Source: Calothrix sp. PCC 7103 (GTDB lineage: Bacteria; Cyanobacteriota; Cyanobacteriia; Cyanobacteriales; Nostocaceae). Taken from it: DNA of 64,000 bases. Position 1 is the first letter of the stretch; every line of letters starts with the position of its first letter. The stretch lies in contig NZ_KB217478.1 of the NCBI RefSeq assembly GCF_000331305.1, positions 6,497,646 to 6,561,645 of the forward strand, written 5' to 3'. Of the stretch, positions 48,041 to 58,200 are shown piece after piece. A program made the translations under genes and the position numbers. The notes below the pieces were generated by a model, which was given only the letters and a program-made list of their open reading frames with translations, was not told where the DNA came from and searched no databases.

Positions 48041-49411
48041 TTACTTAGCATAAAAAGGAAGTTGAATAATAAACTCTGTACCTTTACCAGGTGAGGAAAT
48101 ACATTCAAGGGTGCCAGCATGTTTTTCGGTAATGATTTGATAACTAATTGAAAGACCTAGACCGGTACCTTTACCTTCGGGTTTTGTGGTATAAAAAGCT
48201 TGGAATATTTGGTCGCTTACTGATAAATCCATGCCTTTGCCGTTGTCTCCAATTTGAATTGTGACGTTTTCTTTATCAGCAGTGGTACATATACAGATTA
48301 GGGGAACTAACATTACATTTTCAGGAGTTAAATGCCTACCTTTATCACCCTCCCAGTCTCTATCTGGAACACTTTCGTCGATAGCATCAATAGCGTTAGC
48401 GATTAAATTCATAAACACTTGGTTAAGTTGTCCTGGGTAACATTCAATTAAAGGTAAATTCCCGTATTCTTTAACAACGTGAATAGCTGGGCGAAATGTT
48501 TGTGGTTTAAGACGGTGCTGAAGTATCATTAATGTGGTTTCGATACCTTCGTGGATGTCTACAGCTTTTTTCTCTTTCCCATCTGCACGAGAGTAGGTAC
48601 GCATTGACTGCATAATACCGCGAATTCTGTCACTTCCTAATTTCATTGATGAAATTAATTTTGGTAAGTCTTCAGAAATATGGTCTAAATCTACTGACTC
48701 AATTATTCCTTCAATTTCATCACCTGGTTCAGGAAACTTTTCTCGATACAGTTTAAGTAAATTTATTAAGTCGTTTACGTATTGGTTCGCATGATATAAG
48801 TTAGTTGAAATAAAACCAATTGGGTTGTTGACTTCATGAGCAACCCCTGCAACCATTTGTCCTAATGATGATATTTTCTCGGTTTGTACTAGTTGTAACT
48901 GGATTTGTTGAAGTTCTTCTAGCGCTTCCGATAGTTTAGCAGTTCTTTCTGCTACTCGTTCCTCTAATTTCTGTTTTTGGTGGTCTAGCTCTAAATTTAA
49001 ACGTCGTAGCTTTAATTGTACATTAATACGTGCTATTACTTCTTCTTGCTGAAACGGTTTAGTTATATAGTCAACTGCTCCCATTTGAAAACCTTTGACT
49101 TTTTCTAATGTGTCAGATAAAGCTGTCATAAAGATGATAGGGATATCTTTGGTGATTGGGTTTGATTGCAGTTTGCGACAAGCTTCATAACCGTCTAGTT
49201 TTGGCATCATAATATCGAGCAATATTAAATCTGGTGGATTATTTTGTGCTTGCTCGATACCAGAAAAACCATCCATTTCCACTAATACTTCATATCCAGC
49301 ATCTGATAATGTCGTATATAGAACTTCTAAATTAGTTGGACTATCGTCGATTACTAAGATAGTTTCCACTCGTCTAATATTTGGATTTTGTTCGGAATTA
49401 TTGCTTTCCAT
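48041..49411 (-). CDS. Receiver-linked sensor histidine kinase (REC-coil-HisKA-HATPase)
   Basis: 456 residues. The receiver domain (17-135) has acceptor Asp66 in LLDIMMPKLDG. A coiled coil (about 136-180, QKQKLEERVAERTAKLSEAL) leads to HisKA with His192 in MVAGVAHEVNNPIGF. A HATPase domain follows (about 310-455): NLIANAIDAI, IGDNGKGMD, GTGLGLSISY. It has no membrane or sensory domain and is probably driven through its receiver. It starts 47 bases after the transmembrane hybrid kinase gene, whose own receiver could feed it. Compared with the family the length is normal. Confidence 0.94.
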   Translation of the reverse strand: MESNNSEQNPNIRRVETILVIDDSPTNLEVLYTTLSDAGYEVLVEMDGFSGIEQAQNNPPDLILLDIMMPKLDGYEACRKLQSNPITKDIPIIFMTALSDTLEKVKGFQMGAVDYITKPFQQEEVIARINVQLKLRRLNLELDHQKQKLEERVAERTAKLSEALEELQQIQLQLVQTEKISSLGQMVAGVAHEVNNPIGFISTNLYHANQYVNDLINLLKLYREKFPEPGDEIEGIIESVDLDHISEDLPKLISSMKLGSDRIRGIMQSMRTYSRADGKEKKAVDIHEGIETTLMILQHRLKPQTFRPAIHVVKEYGNLPLIECYPGQLNQVFMNLIANAIDAIDESVPDRDWEGDKGRHLTPENVMLVPLICICTTADKENVTIQIGDNGKGMDLSVSDQIFQAFYTTKPEGKGTGLGLSISYQIITEKHAGTLECISSPGKGTEFIIQLPFYAK

Positions 49412-49458
49412 TTTTTTGATGTATAAATATTTTTTTATATATAATATAACTCTTGTTT

Positions 49459-51813
49459 TTAGTTTCGTATGTATTCTTGTATGAAGTTTCTAATTTTTTG
49501 TATGTTAAGATTCTTAGCATACTTATTAAGTTGCCTTACAAAGATGTGATATTTTTCATCCATTCTGGCGATTTTTTCCAATTCTTGTTTTATGCCTTTG
49601 ATTTGTCCTTTACGAGCGTATTCAAGTAACAATGTTAAATCTGAAACTGGCGGTATTACCATTGCGCTGGTGAATACTGTTACAGCTTCACTTGATGATT
49701 CAATAGGAGGCACCGCATAAGTCCAATTAATTTTAAGATGTTTGGTTAACATGTTATATAGTTCCTCTGGTTGTATTGGTCGAGTTAAAAACCCATCGGC
49801 GGCTGATAATAAAGTTTTTTGACGGTCAATTTCATACACATTTGGTGATGCAATAATAATAACAGTATCTTGAAAAAGTTCAGATTGACGCATTTGAGCA
49901 AGCATTTCCCACCCGTTCATAATTGGCATAGTAATGTCAGATATAATCATGTCAGGGTGATGTTGCTTTGCTCTATCTATTCCCTCCTTACCATTACTAG
50001 CTTCGATCACTGCAAAACCAAGCGGTTCGAGTAAACTAATAAATAATGAGCGGTTTTCCCAAGAATCATCGACAATTAATATCTTTTTCTCTGAGTCTGA
50101 ATAACCAATAATTTTACCCCGACTGGTGATAGTACTACTTTCCGTCCAGTCTTCAGCTAATCGGGATTCAACCTCAAATTCAAATAAAGTCCCAACTCCT
50201 ACTTGACTTTTGACTTGAATATTACTGCCCATCATTTCTACTATTTTTTGACTTATCGTCAATCCTAAACCATTCCCTTCGTTAGGTCTATCATTATCAA
50301 CCACTTGCTCAAAAGGAGAAAATATCATTTCTATTTGATTAGTGTTCATTCCAACACCCGTATCCACAACAGCAAAGTTAAGTTTTACATAATTAGGTTT
50401 ACTTTCAGCAAACTTAACTTGTAGTTTTACGCATCCTGTATCAGTAAATTTGATAGCGTTAGTAAGTAAATTGATTAATACCTGTCGTAACCTTTTTTTG
50501 TCTATACTAATTCCTGCTGGTAAGTTGTTTGGTGACTCATAAACAAAATCAATACCTTTTTGTTCAGCTTTAATTCGACAAATTTCGACAATTCCTTGAA
50601 GAAACGAAGGTAAATGAATATCTACGAGTTGTAGTTCAATTTTGCGTGCTTCCATTTTCGATAAATCTAATATGTCATTGATTAAATTCAGCAAATGAAA
50701 TCCACATTCATATATAGTTTTAATTCCATGTTTTTGTTCCTCTGTTAAGTTTTGAGAATTTGCTAAAATTTGGGCATAACCAAGAATACCATTGAGCGGT
50801 GTTCTTAATTCATGACTCATTGAAGCCAAAAATTTACTTTTAGCTTGATTTGCTCCATCTAAACTTGCTTCTGTCTTTTTTTGTTCTTCGACAACTGTTT
50901 GGAGTTTATTTAGCAGTTCGTTGATACAATTAGCAAGTTGTGATGTATCATTATCTTGAGTAACAGATATTTTATAGTCAAAATTAGATTTAGTTTTTGC
51001 TTGACTACTCGCTTGCTTAGTAACTTTAATAATGTTTGTGATTGGACTTGCAATTTCATAACTTAGATAGCGTATAAATAAATATGACAGCACAATTGCG
51101 ATATTAATACTAATAATAATTATGATTATCCGGATTAATTGCGTGCGACTTAAGTCATTTTCAGCTATTTCTTCTTGTTGATCCGTTATTTCAATTACAC
51201 TGCCTAGTTGATGTACAAATTCTTGTGCTTCTTCTGTATCACTACTACTGTATAAATTAGCAAATGACTCTTTAACTCGAAACCTCTGTTTTTCTAGTAA
51301 TCGATTTTCAGTTTTATTTAAAAGATTCTCTAAATCTTGAAGATAATCTAAGTAATTATTTTTATATTTTGCAAATAAATTTTTTAAAATTTGATTTGAT
51401 GATTTATGAGATTTCTGATTTAATTTTGTAAATAATTGTTTACTTTGTGTGATTCGCGTTAGTGCTGTTGCCTTTGCTTGTTTAAAATTTTTTGGTTTTT
51501 GAAGTGAGGATGGAAAACTTGTTATAGTTAATAAGCTTAGTGTATCCGCACGCAAATCACCTAACAGTTTACGCTCACGTCGTACTCGAATACGATATTC
51601 ATTGGCTTGTGCTTGAAAATAATCAGCAATTATAATAGGAAATAAACCAGCAAACATTACTATTAATAATGCAATAATATACCCAAACAAAATTTGTCTT
51701 TGAATGGTCAATTGATTTTTATTCACAAATTTTAATAGCCATTGAAGTACCATAACTCCTGGCATTTGTAATTTAGAAGTTTGATTTGAGTTTTCATTCT
51801 TATGGTGATTCAT
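49459..51813 (-). CDS. Transmembrane hybrid histidine kinase (HAMP-HisKA-HATPase-REC)
   Basis: About 784 residues from ATG 51811-51813 (an in-frame TTG lies 9 bases upstream). Two membrane helices (about 40-63 and 228-252) bracket a helical extracytoplasmic sensor of about 165 residues, CHASE3-like in size. A HAMP-type linker, HisKA (SMSHELRTPLNGILGYAQIL), HATPase (LLTNAIKFTD, DTGVGMN, GNGLGLTISQ) and a receiver (ISDITMPIMNG) follow. About 90 C-terminal residues (LLLEYARKGQIKGIKQELEK) occur in many cyanobacterial hybrid kinases. The downstream kinase with an N-terminal receiver is its likely partner. Neither gene contains GGCGCC. Confidence 0.93.
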   Translation of the reverse strand: MNHHKNENSNQTSKLQMPGVMVLQWLLKFVNKNQLTIQRQILFGYIIALLIVMFAGLFPIIIADYFQAQANEYRIRVRRERKLLGDLRADTLSLLTITSFPSSLQKPKNFKQAKATALTRITQSKQLFTKLNQKSHKSSNQILKNLFAKYKNNYLDYLQDLENLLNKTENRLLEKQRFRVKESFANLYSSSDTEEAQEFVHQLGSVIEITDQQEEIAENDLSRTQLIRIIIIIISINIAIVLSYLFIRYLSYEIASPITNIIKVTKQASSQAKTKSNFDYKISVTQDNDTSQLANCINELLNKLQTVVEEQKKTEASLDGANQAKSKFLASMSHELRTPLNGILGYAQILANSQNLTEEQKHGIKTIYECGFHLLNLINDILDLSKMEARKIELQLVDIHLPSFLQGIVEICRIKAEQKGIDFVYESPNNLPAGISIDKKRLRQVLINLLTNAIKFTDTGCVKLQVKFAESKPNYVKLNFAVVDTGVGMNTNQIEMIFSPFEQVVDNDRPNEGNGLGLTISQKIVEMMGSNIQVKSQVGVGTLFEFEVESRLAEDWTESSTITSRGKIIGYSDSEKKILIVDDSWENRSLFISLLEPLGFAVIEASNGKEGIDRAKQHHPDMIISDITMPIMNGWEMLAQMRQSELFQDTVIIIASPNVYEIDRQKTLLSAADGFLTRPIQPEELYNMLTKHLKINWTYAVPPIESSSEAVTVFTSAMVIPPVSDLTLLLEYARKGQIKGIKQELEKIARMDEKYHIFVRQLNKYAKNLNIQKIRNFIQEYIRN

Positions 51814-52047
51814 AATTGGCAAGAATTTAGCTAAGTAATATAACGTAGTCAGATGTAACGCATAAATTAATTATTAAGTAATAAAACGGTTGGCAATTTG
51901 CATAAAGAGTTTCTAAATCATCTTTACGCGCTAAGTGGTATAAGATTTGTATCTCCTAGTTAATTGTTCCCAAATTTACAGTAATAATTCACACTGTGGT
52001 AACTTTGTTGCCAAATGGTATTATTATTGTGAGGGGGATACAATGTA

Positions 52048-53298
52048 ATGACTAGTTATGATTTGCTGCTGCGTCAAGCTAAACTAGTAACGGCGCCGGA
52101 TAATTCAAGTGTTGATATTGGTATATTGGATGGAAAGATTGTAGAGATTGCATCTGCGATTAGTGGGGATGCGTCGATGGAACTAAATATAAATGGTAAG
52201 TTGGTTTCGCCACCTTTTGTTGAGTCACATATTCATTTAGACTCGGCATTAACTGCTGGTACACCTCGCTGGAATCAAAGCGGTACACTATTTGAAGGTA
52301 TTCAAATTTGGAGTGAGCGCAAACAAAATTTGTCGTTAGAAGACATTAAAACTCGCGCTATCGAAACTCTCAAGCAACAAGCTGAATATGGAATTTTGTT
52401 TGTAAGGACACACGCTGATGTTAGTGAACCTTCTTTAATTGCACTACAAGGTTTACTCGAAGCGCGCGATACTGTTAAAGATTGGATAACAGTCCAAGTC
52501 GTAGCCTTTCCTCAAGATGGTATTTATTCTCATCCTCAAAATGAAGCGCTACTAGAAAAAGCTTTACAAATGGGCGCCGATGTAGTTGGAGGAATACCGC
52601 ATTATGAACTTACCCGTGATTGGGGTGTAAAATCAGTTGAGCGAATTTTTGAATTAGCAGAACAATACGACCGTTTAATAGATATTCATTGTGACGAAGT
52701 AGACGACGAACAGTCACGCTTTCTCGAAGTAGTAGCAGCTTGTGCAGCACGTACAGGAACCGGAAAGCGTGTCACCGCCAGTCATACAACTGCTTTCGGC
52801 TCATATAATAACGCCTATGCATTTAAATTAATGGGATTTTTGCAACGCGCACAAATCAACTTTATTGCAAATCCACTCATCAACATTACTTTACAAGGAC
52901 GTGCTGATACATATCCTAAACGTCGGGGTGTTACGCGCGTTAAAGAACTTTGGCAAAACGGCTTAAATGTCAGCTTTGGACACGACTGTATCCAAGACCC
53001 TTGGTATAGCTTAGGTACAGGTAATATGCTCGATGTTGCCCATATGGGTGTTCACGTATGTCAAATGACCGGAATACCTGAAATTAACGCTTGTTATGAA
53101 ATGGTGACAACAAACGGCGCCAAAACATTGCACGTCGAAGATATATATGGTGTAGAAGTAGGCAAACCCGCATCGCTAATTGTACTAGATACAGATAGCT
53201 ATTATGATGCAGTCAGGCGCCGGAGCAAACCACGCTACGTTATTTCTCAAGGTAAATTACTCAACCAAACGGCGCCTGAAGTTACTAAATGGTTATAA
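52048..53298 (+). CDS. codA: Cytosine deaminase
   Basis: 416 residues, an amidohydrolase-fold enzyme that converts cytosine to uracil in pyrimidine salvage. Metal and catalytic residues are in place: His61/His63 (SHIHLDSALTAG), His214 and Glu217 (DIHCDEVDDEQSRFLE), His246 (TASHTTAF) and Asp313 (FGHDCIQDPWYSLG). The string WNQSGTLFEGI and HLQGR-like segment ITLQGRADTYPKRRGVTRVK match E. coli CodA closely. The residue after Asp313 is Cys, whereas E. coli CodA has Asp314. A GAGGGGG ribosome site lies before the ATG. Substrates other than cytosine (isocytosine, creatinine-like) are possible in this clade. Confidence 0.9.
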   Translation: MTSYDLLLRQAKLVTAPDNSSVDIGILDGKIVEIASAISGDASMELNINGKLVSPPFVESHIHLDSALTAGTPRWNQSGTLFEGIQIWSERKQNLSLEDIKTRAIETLKQQAEYGILFVRTHADVSEPSLIALQGLLEARDTVKDWITVQVVAFPQDGIYSHPQNEALLEKALQMGADVVGGIPHYELTRDWGVKSVERIFELAEQYDRLIDIHCDEVDDEQSRFLEVVAACAARTGTGKRVTASHTTAFGSYNNAYAFKLMGFLQRAQINFIANPLINITLQGRADTYPKRRGVTRVKELWQNGLNVSFGHDCIQDPWYSLGTGNMLDVAHMGVHVCQMTGIPEINACYEMVTTNGAKTLHVEDIYGVEVGKPASLIVLDTDSYYDAVRRRSKPRYVISQGKLLNQTAPEVTKWL

Positions 53299-53645
53299 AA
53301 TTCCAAAATTAATCACGGCTCTCAAATCTCTCTTCCTCTCTTCCTCTCTTCTCTGTGCCCTCTGCGCCTACTAAGGTAAAAATAATTATATAGCATTCCT
53401 AATTGATTTGTAAAAAATGATGCTTATGTAACGAACCGCAAAGGACGCAAAGGGCGCAAAGGAAGGAAAGAAACAAGAGAAATATTTTACAAGCGATTTA
53501 GGATTGCTATATGTAGTTTGTTTATCATACTATCAAACTTAAAAATATTTAAGATGCTACCCTGCGGGAAAACTGCGTTAACGTGCCTCAGCATGACATG
53601 GGTCGGCATTTTATTTGTTTGCGCTTTATTTAGTAGCGTCATATA
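53299..53645. other. Intergenic region with pyrimidine-rich repeat and MITE
   Basis: Besides the MITE (53389-53511) it holds CTCTCTTCCTCTCTTCCTCT at about 53320-53345 and CTGTGCCCTCTGCGCC, a low-complexity repeat also present in shorter form at about 24405-24425. No gene seen. Confidence 0.6.
53389..53511. mobile_element. MITE, TATAGCA-type, copy 2 (about 123 bp)
   Basis: Begins TATAGCATTCCTAATTGATT and ends CGATTTAGGATTGCTATA. It shares the block order of 16995-17114 and adds a small purine-rich direct repeat, GCAAAGGACGCAAAGGGCGC. It lies about 135 bases downstream (in the tRNA's sense) of tRNA-Gly. Confidence 0.82.
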
Positions 53646-53716
53646 AGCGGGTGAGGGGAATCGAACCCCTATCATTAGCTTGGAAGGCTAAGGTTTTACC
53701 ACTAAACTACACCCGC
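53646..53716 (-). tRNA. tRNA-Gly (anticodon UCC)
   Basis: The minus strand folds as a cloverleaf of 71 bases. Acceptor GCGGGTG pairs with CACCCGC, the D-arm is GTTT-AGTGGTA-AAAC, and the anticodon arm is TTAGC-CTTCCAA-GCTAA with TCC at the centre. The T-arm is AGGGG-TTCGATT-CCCCT, and the discriminator base is T, as usual for glycine tRNAs. No CCA is encoded. It reads GGA/GGG codons. No other tRNA is nearby. Confidence 0.96.
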
Positions 53717-53777
53717 AGGTTTATGAATTTTATTCAACTTTCAAAATATAACATGGCTTGGATTGAAAAGCAAGTAT

Positions 53778-55250
53778 TTAACTAGGATTTTTATTTTCAG
53801 GCGCCGCTGGCTGTATTGTAATATGTCTAAACAATTGACCAGCTGAGGGAATCCCATCAATATCTCTACCTGGTGAAATTCTGATATTTTCCTTGTTCAG
53901 CTTGAAGTATTCGTCTACATATCTTTGACACAAGTCTCCTGTTCCAGGTACATCGCTCGACGCTTTAATACCTGGAAAACCTTCTCTAGGACTGAAAATA
54001 TTACCACTGGCATCGATAGATAACAGAACACCACATTTTATCGGTTGTGTTACCAGTTTTTTGTCTTGTTCGTTAAGTACGGGTAATTTTTTCGGAGTAT
54101 TTGTTGTTTCTTGAAGTTTAGGGTTTACTACAAGTCTTGTAGTTCCTGCGTTAAGTCCCTTTTGTGCTTCTTCATCTACAGGCAACAAGTTTACCAGTAT
54201 AAATCCTCCTTGAACAGAAGTACTATCTGCTGTTGTAGTCGGTTTTTGTGTGGGTCTGGGTTTTACCGTGGGTCTGGGTGCTGCTGCTTCAGTTGGTGTT
54301 GTTATTGGTGTGGGTCTAGAAAATGGTGTATCTGGATTTCCAGATATTTCTACAGGTGCAGTATTTACAGGTAGTTTTGCCTGATTTCTTGCAACATCTT
54401 CTGTTCGCCGTTGTGCGTCAATTTGTTGTTGGGCAAGTTTTTGTAAACGCTGTTGTTCTGCTAGCTCTTGTTGACGTTGTTGTTGGACAAGTTTATCAAA
54501 GCGTAGTTGTTCTGCTAATTCTTGTTGACGTTGTTGTTGGGCAAGTTTTTGTAGGCGCCGTTGTTCTGCAAGTTCTTGTTGACGTTGTTGTTGGACAAGT
54601 TTATCAAAGCGCCGTTGTTCTGCTAGCTCTTGTTGACGTTGTTGTTGGACAAGTTTATCAAAGCGCCTTTGTTCTGCTAGCTCTTGTTGACGTTGTTGTT
54701 CTGCAAGTCTTTGCAGGCGCCTAATTTCCGCAATATTTGGTTTTTTTGGCTCAGTTTTAACAGGTTTTTTGGGTATTATTGAGACTTTTGGCTCTAATTT
54801 TGGTTTGATGGGTGGTAGAGAACGCTGTTTTTGAACTAATGGTGATTTGTTAACAGGCTTTTTGACAGGTATTCTGTCGGTAAATGCAATTGTACCAGGT
54901 TGAGATGTTCGGTTTTGAGGTGGTTGAGCAGGAATTGGTTGAGTTTTAATTTCAGGTTTAACTTGAATCGGTTTTGGTTGTAGTTTGGGTTGTACTTTCG
55001 GTTTTTGCGCGATTATTCTAGGTTTCGCTTTGGCTTTAATTGTGGGCACAACCTCTACTATCTTAATTGGTGTCGCTGCATTTGACCTACGACCCACTAT
55101 ATTTAATTTGGATGTAAACATTAACCAAAGTACTAGTGAGTGTAACACGACAGAACCAATCACAATGGCTATCCACAAACCTGGTGGGTCAATGTGGCGC
55201 CTACGAATTGTGATTGGCATTGGGGTTTTATCGGCTACCGATTCTGGCAT
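53778..55250 (-). CDS. TonB-like membrane-anchored protein with glutamine-rich tandem repeats
   Basis: 490 residues. One membrane helix (about 27-47, LWIAIVIGSVVLHSLVLWLM) follows a short cytoplasmic end. Next comes a long Pro/Lys-rich stretch (48-180, KPKVQPKLQPKPIQVKPEIK) that would span the periplasm. A coiled-coil block of five 18-residue repeats follows (about 183-275, unit ELAEQRRFDKLVQQQRQQ). The C-terminal domain (about 350-480, with GVLLSIDASGNIFSPREGFP) is similar in size to a TonB/TolA C-terminal domain. It probably links the inner membrane with an outer partner; no ExbBD genes are nearby. Confidence 0.75.
   Translation of the reverse strand: MPESVADKTPMPITIRRRHIDPPGLWIAIVIGSVVLHSLVLWLMFTSKLNIVGRRSNAATPIKIVEVVPTIKAKAKPRIIAQKPKVQPKLQPKPIQVKPEIKTQPIPAQPPQNRTSQPGTIAFTDRIPVKKPVNKSPLVQKQRSLPPIKPKLEPKVSIIPKKPVKTEPKKPNIAEIRRLQRLAEQQRQQELAEQRRFDKLVQQQRQQELAEQRRFDKLVQQQRQQELAEQRRLQKLAQQQRQQELAEQLRFDKLVQQQRQQELAEQQRLQKLAQQQIDAQRRTEDVARNQAKLPVNTAPVEISGNPDTPFSRPTPITTPTEAAAPRPTVKPRPTQKPTTTADSTSVQGGFILVNLLPVDEEAQKGLNAGTTRLVVNPKLQETTNTPKKLPVLNEQDKKLVTQPIKCGVLLSIDASGNIFSPREGFPGIKASSDVPGTGDLCQRYVDEYFKLNKENIRISPGRDIDGIPSAGQLFRHITIQPAAPENKNPS
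54441..54714. repeat. 54-bp coding minisatellite, five units
   Basis: Five direct units of 54 bases inside the TonB-like gene. Each plus-strand unit contains TTCTTGTTGACGTTGTTGTT or the TAGCTC variant. Two sub-types alternate (AAGTTTATCAAAGCG versus CAAGTTTTTGTAGGCG), encoding RFDKLV and RLQKLA. A length that is a multiple of 3 keeps the frame, so unit number could vary between strains. Confidence 0.88.
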
Positions 55251-55299
55251 TATATAAAATAAAGGTTTTAACTAATATTGATAATAACCATTTGCCATT

Positions 55300-58200
55300 T
55301 TAGCGATTTGCTACGACTTCTGGTGTCACAACAAAAGTTAAAACTGTCTCATCAACTCCTTTTAACTCTAATGAACTACCTTTAATTATTTCTTCGTCCT
55401 GTAAATAATCTGCTACTGCTGCCGAAGCAAGTATTGTACCTGGCTTTGCGGCTTGTTGTAACCGCGCGGCAATGTTAACCGAAGGTCCAATTGCTGTATA
55501 GTCTGCACGTTCGGAACTTCCAAACATTCCGACTACAGCAGTTCCTTGATGGATACCACACCTAAATTGAACTTCGCTTCGCCCATCAGTATCAAAAATT
55601 CCCTGCTGGCGCCAACGTTCGTTCAATTTGTCAAGAGAACGTAACATTGCTCTTGCTGTGTTTATCGACCGTCGTACTTGCTCGTTAGGCGTCAATTCTT
55701 CAGGCGCCCCAAATAAGGCTAAAATTGCATCTCCCATGAATTTATCAACGGTACCCCCATTATCAAACACGACTCGCGTCATTGCTTCGAGATACTCGTT
55801 GAGCAATTCGGCAACTTTGCGTGACCTGAGTGTATTAGATAACTGCGTAAATCCAACTATGTCGCTAAACAGTACCGTAATTAGTCTTGGTTCAGGACGT
55901 AAATCTAGTACTAAATCACCTGCTGCGGCTTTTTGCACCAATGCTGGTGGTAAAAATCTTTGCAATACAGATTCTGTTAAATACGTATTTAACTCTAAAA
56001 CCCGACGCTCATTTTCTTTCAATGCTACGAGATTTCGTACTTCGGCAAGTAACTCACGGTCATTAAAAGGTTTTGCTAAATACGCATCGGCGCCTAATTC
56101 AGTACCTGCAATACGAGTTTCTTCATCGATTTTCGCGGTTAAAAGAATTACTGGTGTTCCTTTTAACATTGAATCACCGCGAATCATACCTATCATTTCT
56201 AACCCTGTCACCAAAGGCATCATTAAATCGGTGACAATCAAACTAGGTTGAATTTTTTGAGCATTTTTAAAACCTTCGGCACCATTACGTGCAGTATGTA
56301 CTGTATACCCCGAAGCTCGAAGAATACCTGAAACATAGCCACGTAAATCAGGATTATCGTCAACTACAAGAATTGTATGTCCCGTTAAAGGAATTTCAGT
56401 AGCTCCAGAAAATTCATAGGCGCCAGTTGGGGTTTCGTCAACATCCATAAGTTCTAAGTCTGCAAGTTCCACCGAAGCACGGTTAATGTTTAACTCGGCA
56501 GGTGCATCAACAACACGGTCAGCAGGTAAATGCTCTGTTCCAGCTAGTAAAGAAATAGTAAAAGTTGTCCCCTCTCCATAAACAGAGTTAACTGTTACCT
56601 CACCACCGTGAAGTTCCACTAATTCTTTAACCAAAGCCAAACCTAAACCGCTACCTTCATAGGAACGGTTTTCTGAACCTTCAGCTTGACGGAAGCGTTC
56701 AAATAAGTGTGGAAGTTGTTCTGTGACAATTCCGATACCAGTATCCCTAACTTGTAAAATGCAGTTTTGTTTATTTGAAACAAGTGAGACTGAAATGATG
56801 CCACCATGTGGTGTAAACTTCATGGCATTCGACAGCAGGTTATAAAGCACCTTGTCGAATTTCTCCATATCTAAATACACTGTTGGACATTGAACTAAGT
56901 TGCTAATTAGCTGTAATCCCTTTTTCTCACAGTAAGTACGGAAGGACTCGACGATTTGACTAGTAAATTCTACCAAGTCGCATTTGCGAAAAGTCGGTTG
57001 CATCCTACCTGCATCAAGACGCTGTAAATCGAGTAGTTGGTTAACTAATCGTAATAAGCGGCGCGAATTACGTAGAGCAATAATACTTTGAGCGTAAGAT
57101 AATCCTTCTTTAGCAGCAACTGCTGATTCGAGAGGTCCTTGAATCAACGTAATGGGTGTCCGAAACTCGTGTGAGATATTTTGGAAAAATTCTGTTTTTT
57201 GTTTATCTAATTCTAATAACCGTTCGGCTTGTTCGCGCGTCTTTTGATATAAACGTGACTGTTGTACCGCAATTGCTGCTTGTGCTGCTACCGAAGATGC
57301 CAGTTCAATTTCGCTTGGGAGCCATTTGCGCGCTCTGTTGTCTTCTCGTAGCGTTATGCTGCCGATACTTTTTCCATCTGCCAGTAATGGTACAACTATC
57401 AGCGAACGCGAACGACCCCGCAACGGCAATTCAAACCCGCTTAACTCAGGTGGGCAATTATTCATATCTGTTACTACAACTGGTTCGAGTGTTCGTAACA
57501 TGTGTTGTAGTATCGGATTTTCTTTTATTGGCGCCGAAGACTGAGGTAGTTCATATAATGATACTAATGATACGTCGTTTTGTATAGTGTCATCTGAATT
57601 TACTTCATTGCTTTCGTATAAACCAACACAGTGAACATACTCATCTTCCTCAGTCCACAGCGACAATACGCAGCCATTGACTTGTAAAGCTTGTCCAAGT
57701 TGTTGAGTAATAGCAGCAAAAATATCTTGTTGATTAAGGCTAGAACGAATTGCACTAGTAATTGTATTAATTAATGCTTCTCTTTTCGCTAATGCTCGTA
57801 CTTGTTCGTAGGCATAAGCTTGTGATAGTGCTAAAGCGGCTTGGTCTGCCACCATTACTACCAATTTGACTTCATCTTCGCTCCACATTCGACTTTCGCC
57901 GCATTGATGTAAAGCTAAAACAGCCATTAATTCTTGTCGGAGAATTAGTGGTACTACTAAGCTGGAACTAATATTTGAGACACTAAATGCCTCGGCACGG
58001 CTTGAAGTAGTTGCTTGACTTTGGATACGCTCATCGCTGTTCACGTCATTAATGACTTGCACCTCGCGCGTTTCCCAAACAGTCTCACGTAACAGAGATA
58101 TATTGTTATCCTCGTTCGGATGGTCAGCGTTAAAAGGCGCCTTTTGGTAGATAAAGCTTTCGTCTGCTAGCTGTCCATTTAAAAAAGGACGCAATAAACA

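Noticed and set aside
54420-54720. Regularly spaced direct repeats that at first look like a short CRISPR array.
   Set aside because: The unit is 54 bases throughout with no unique spacers, and it encodes an in-frame 18-residue repeat of a protein on the minus strand.
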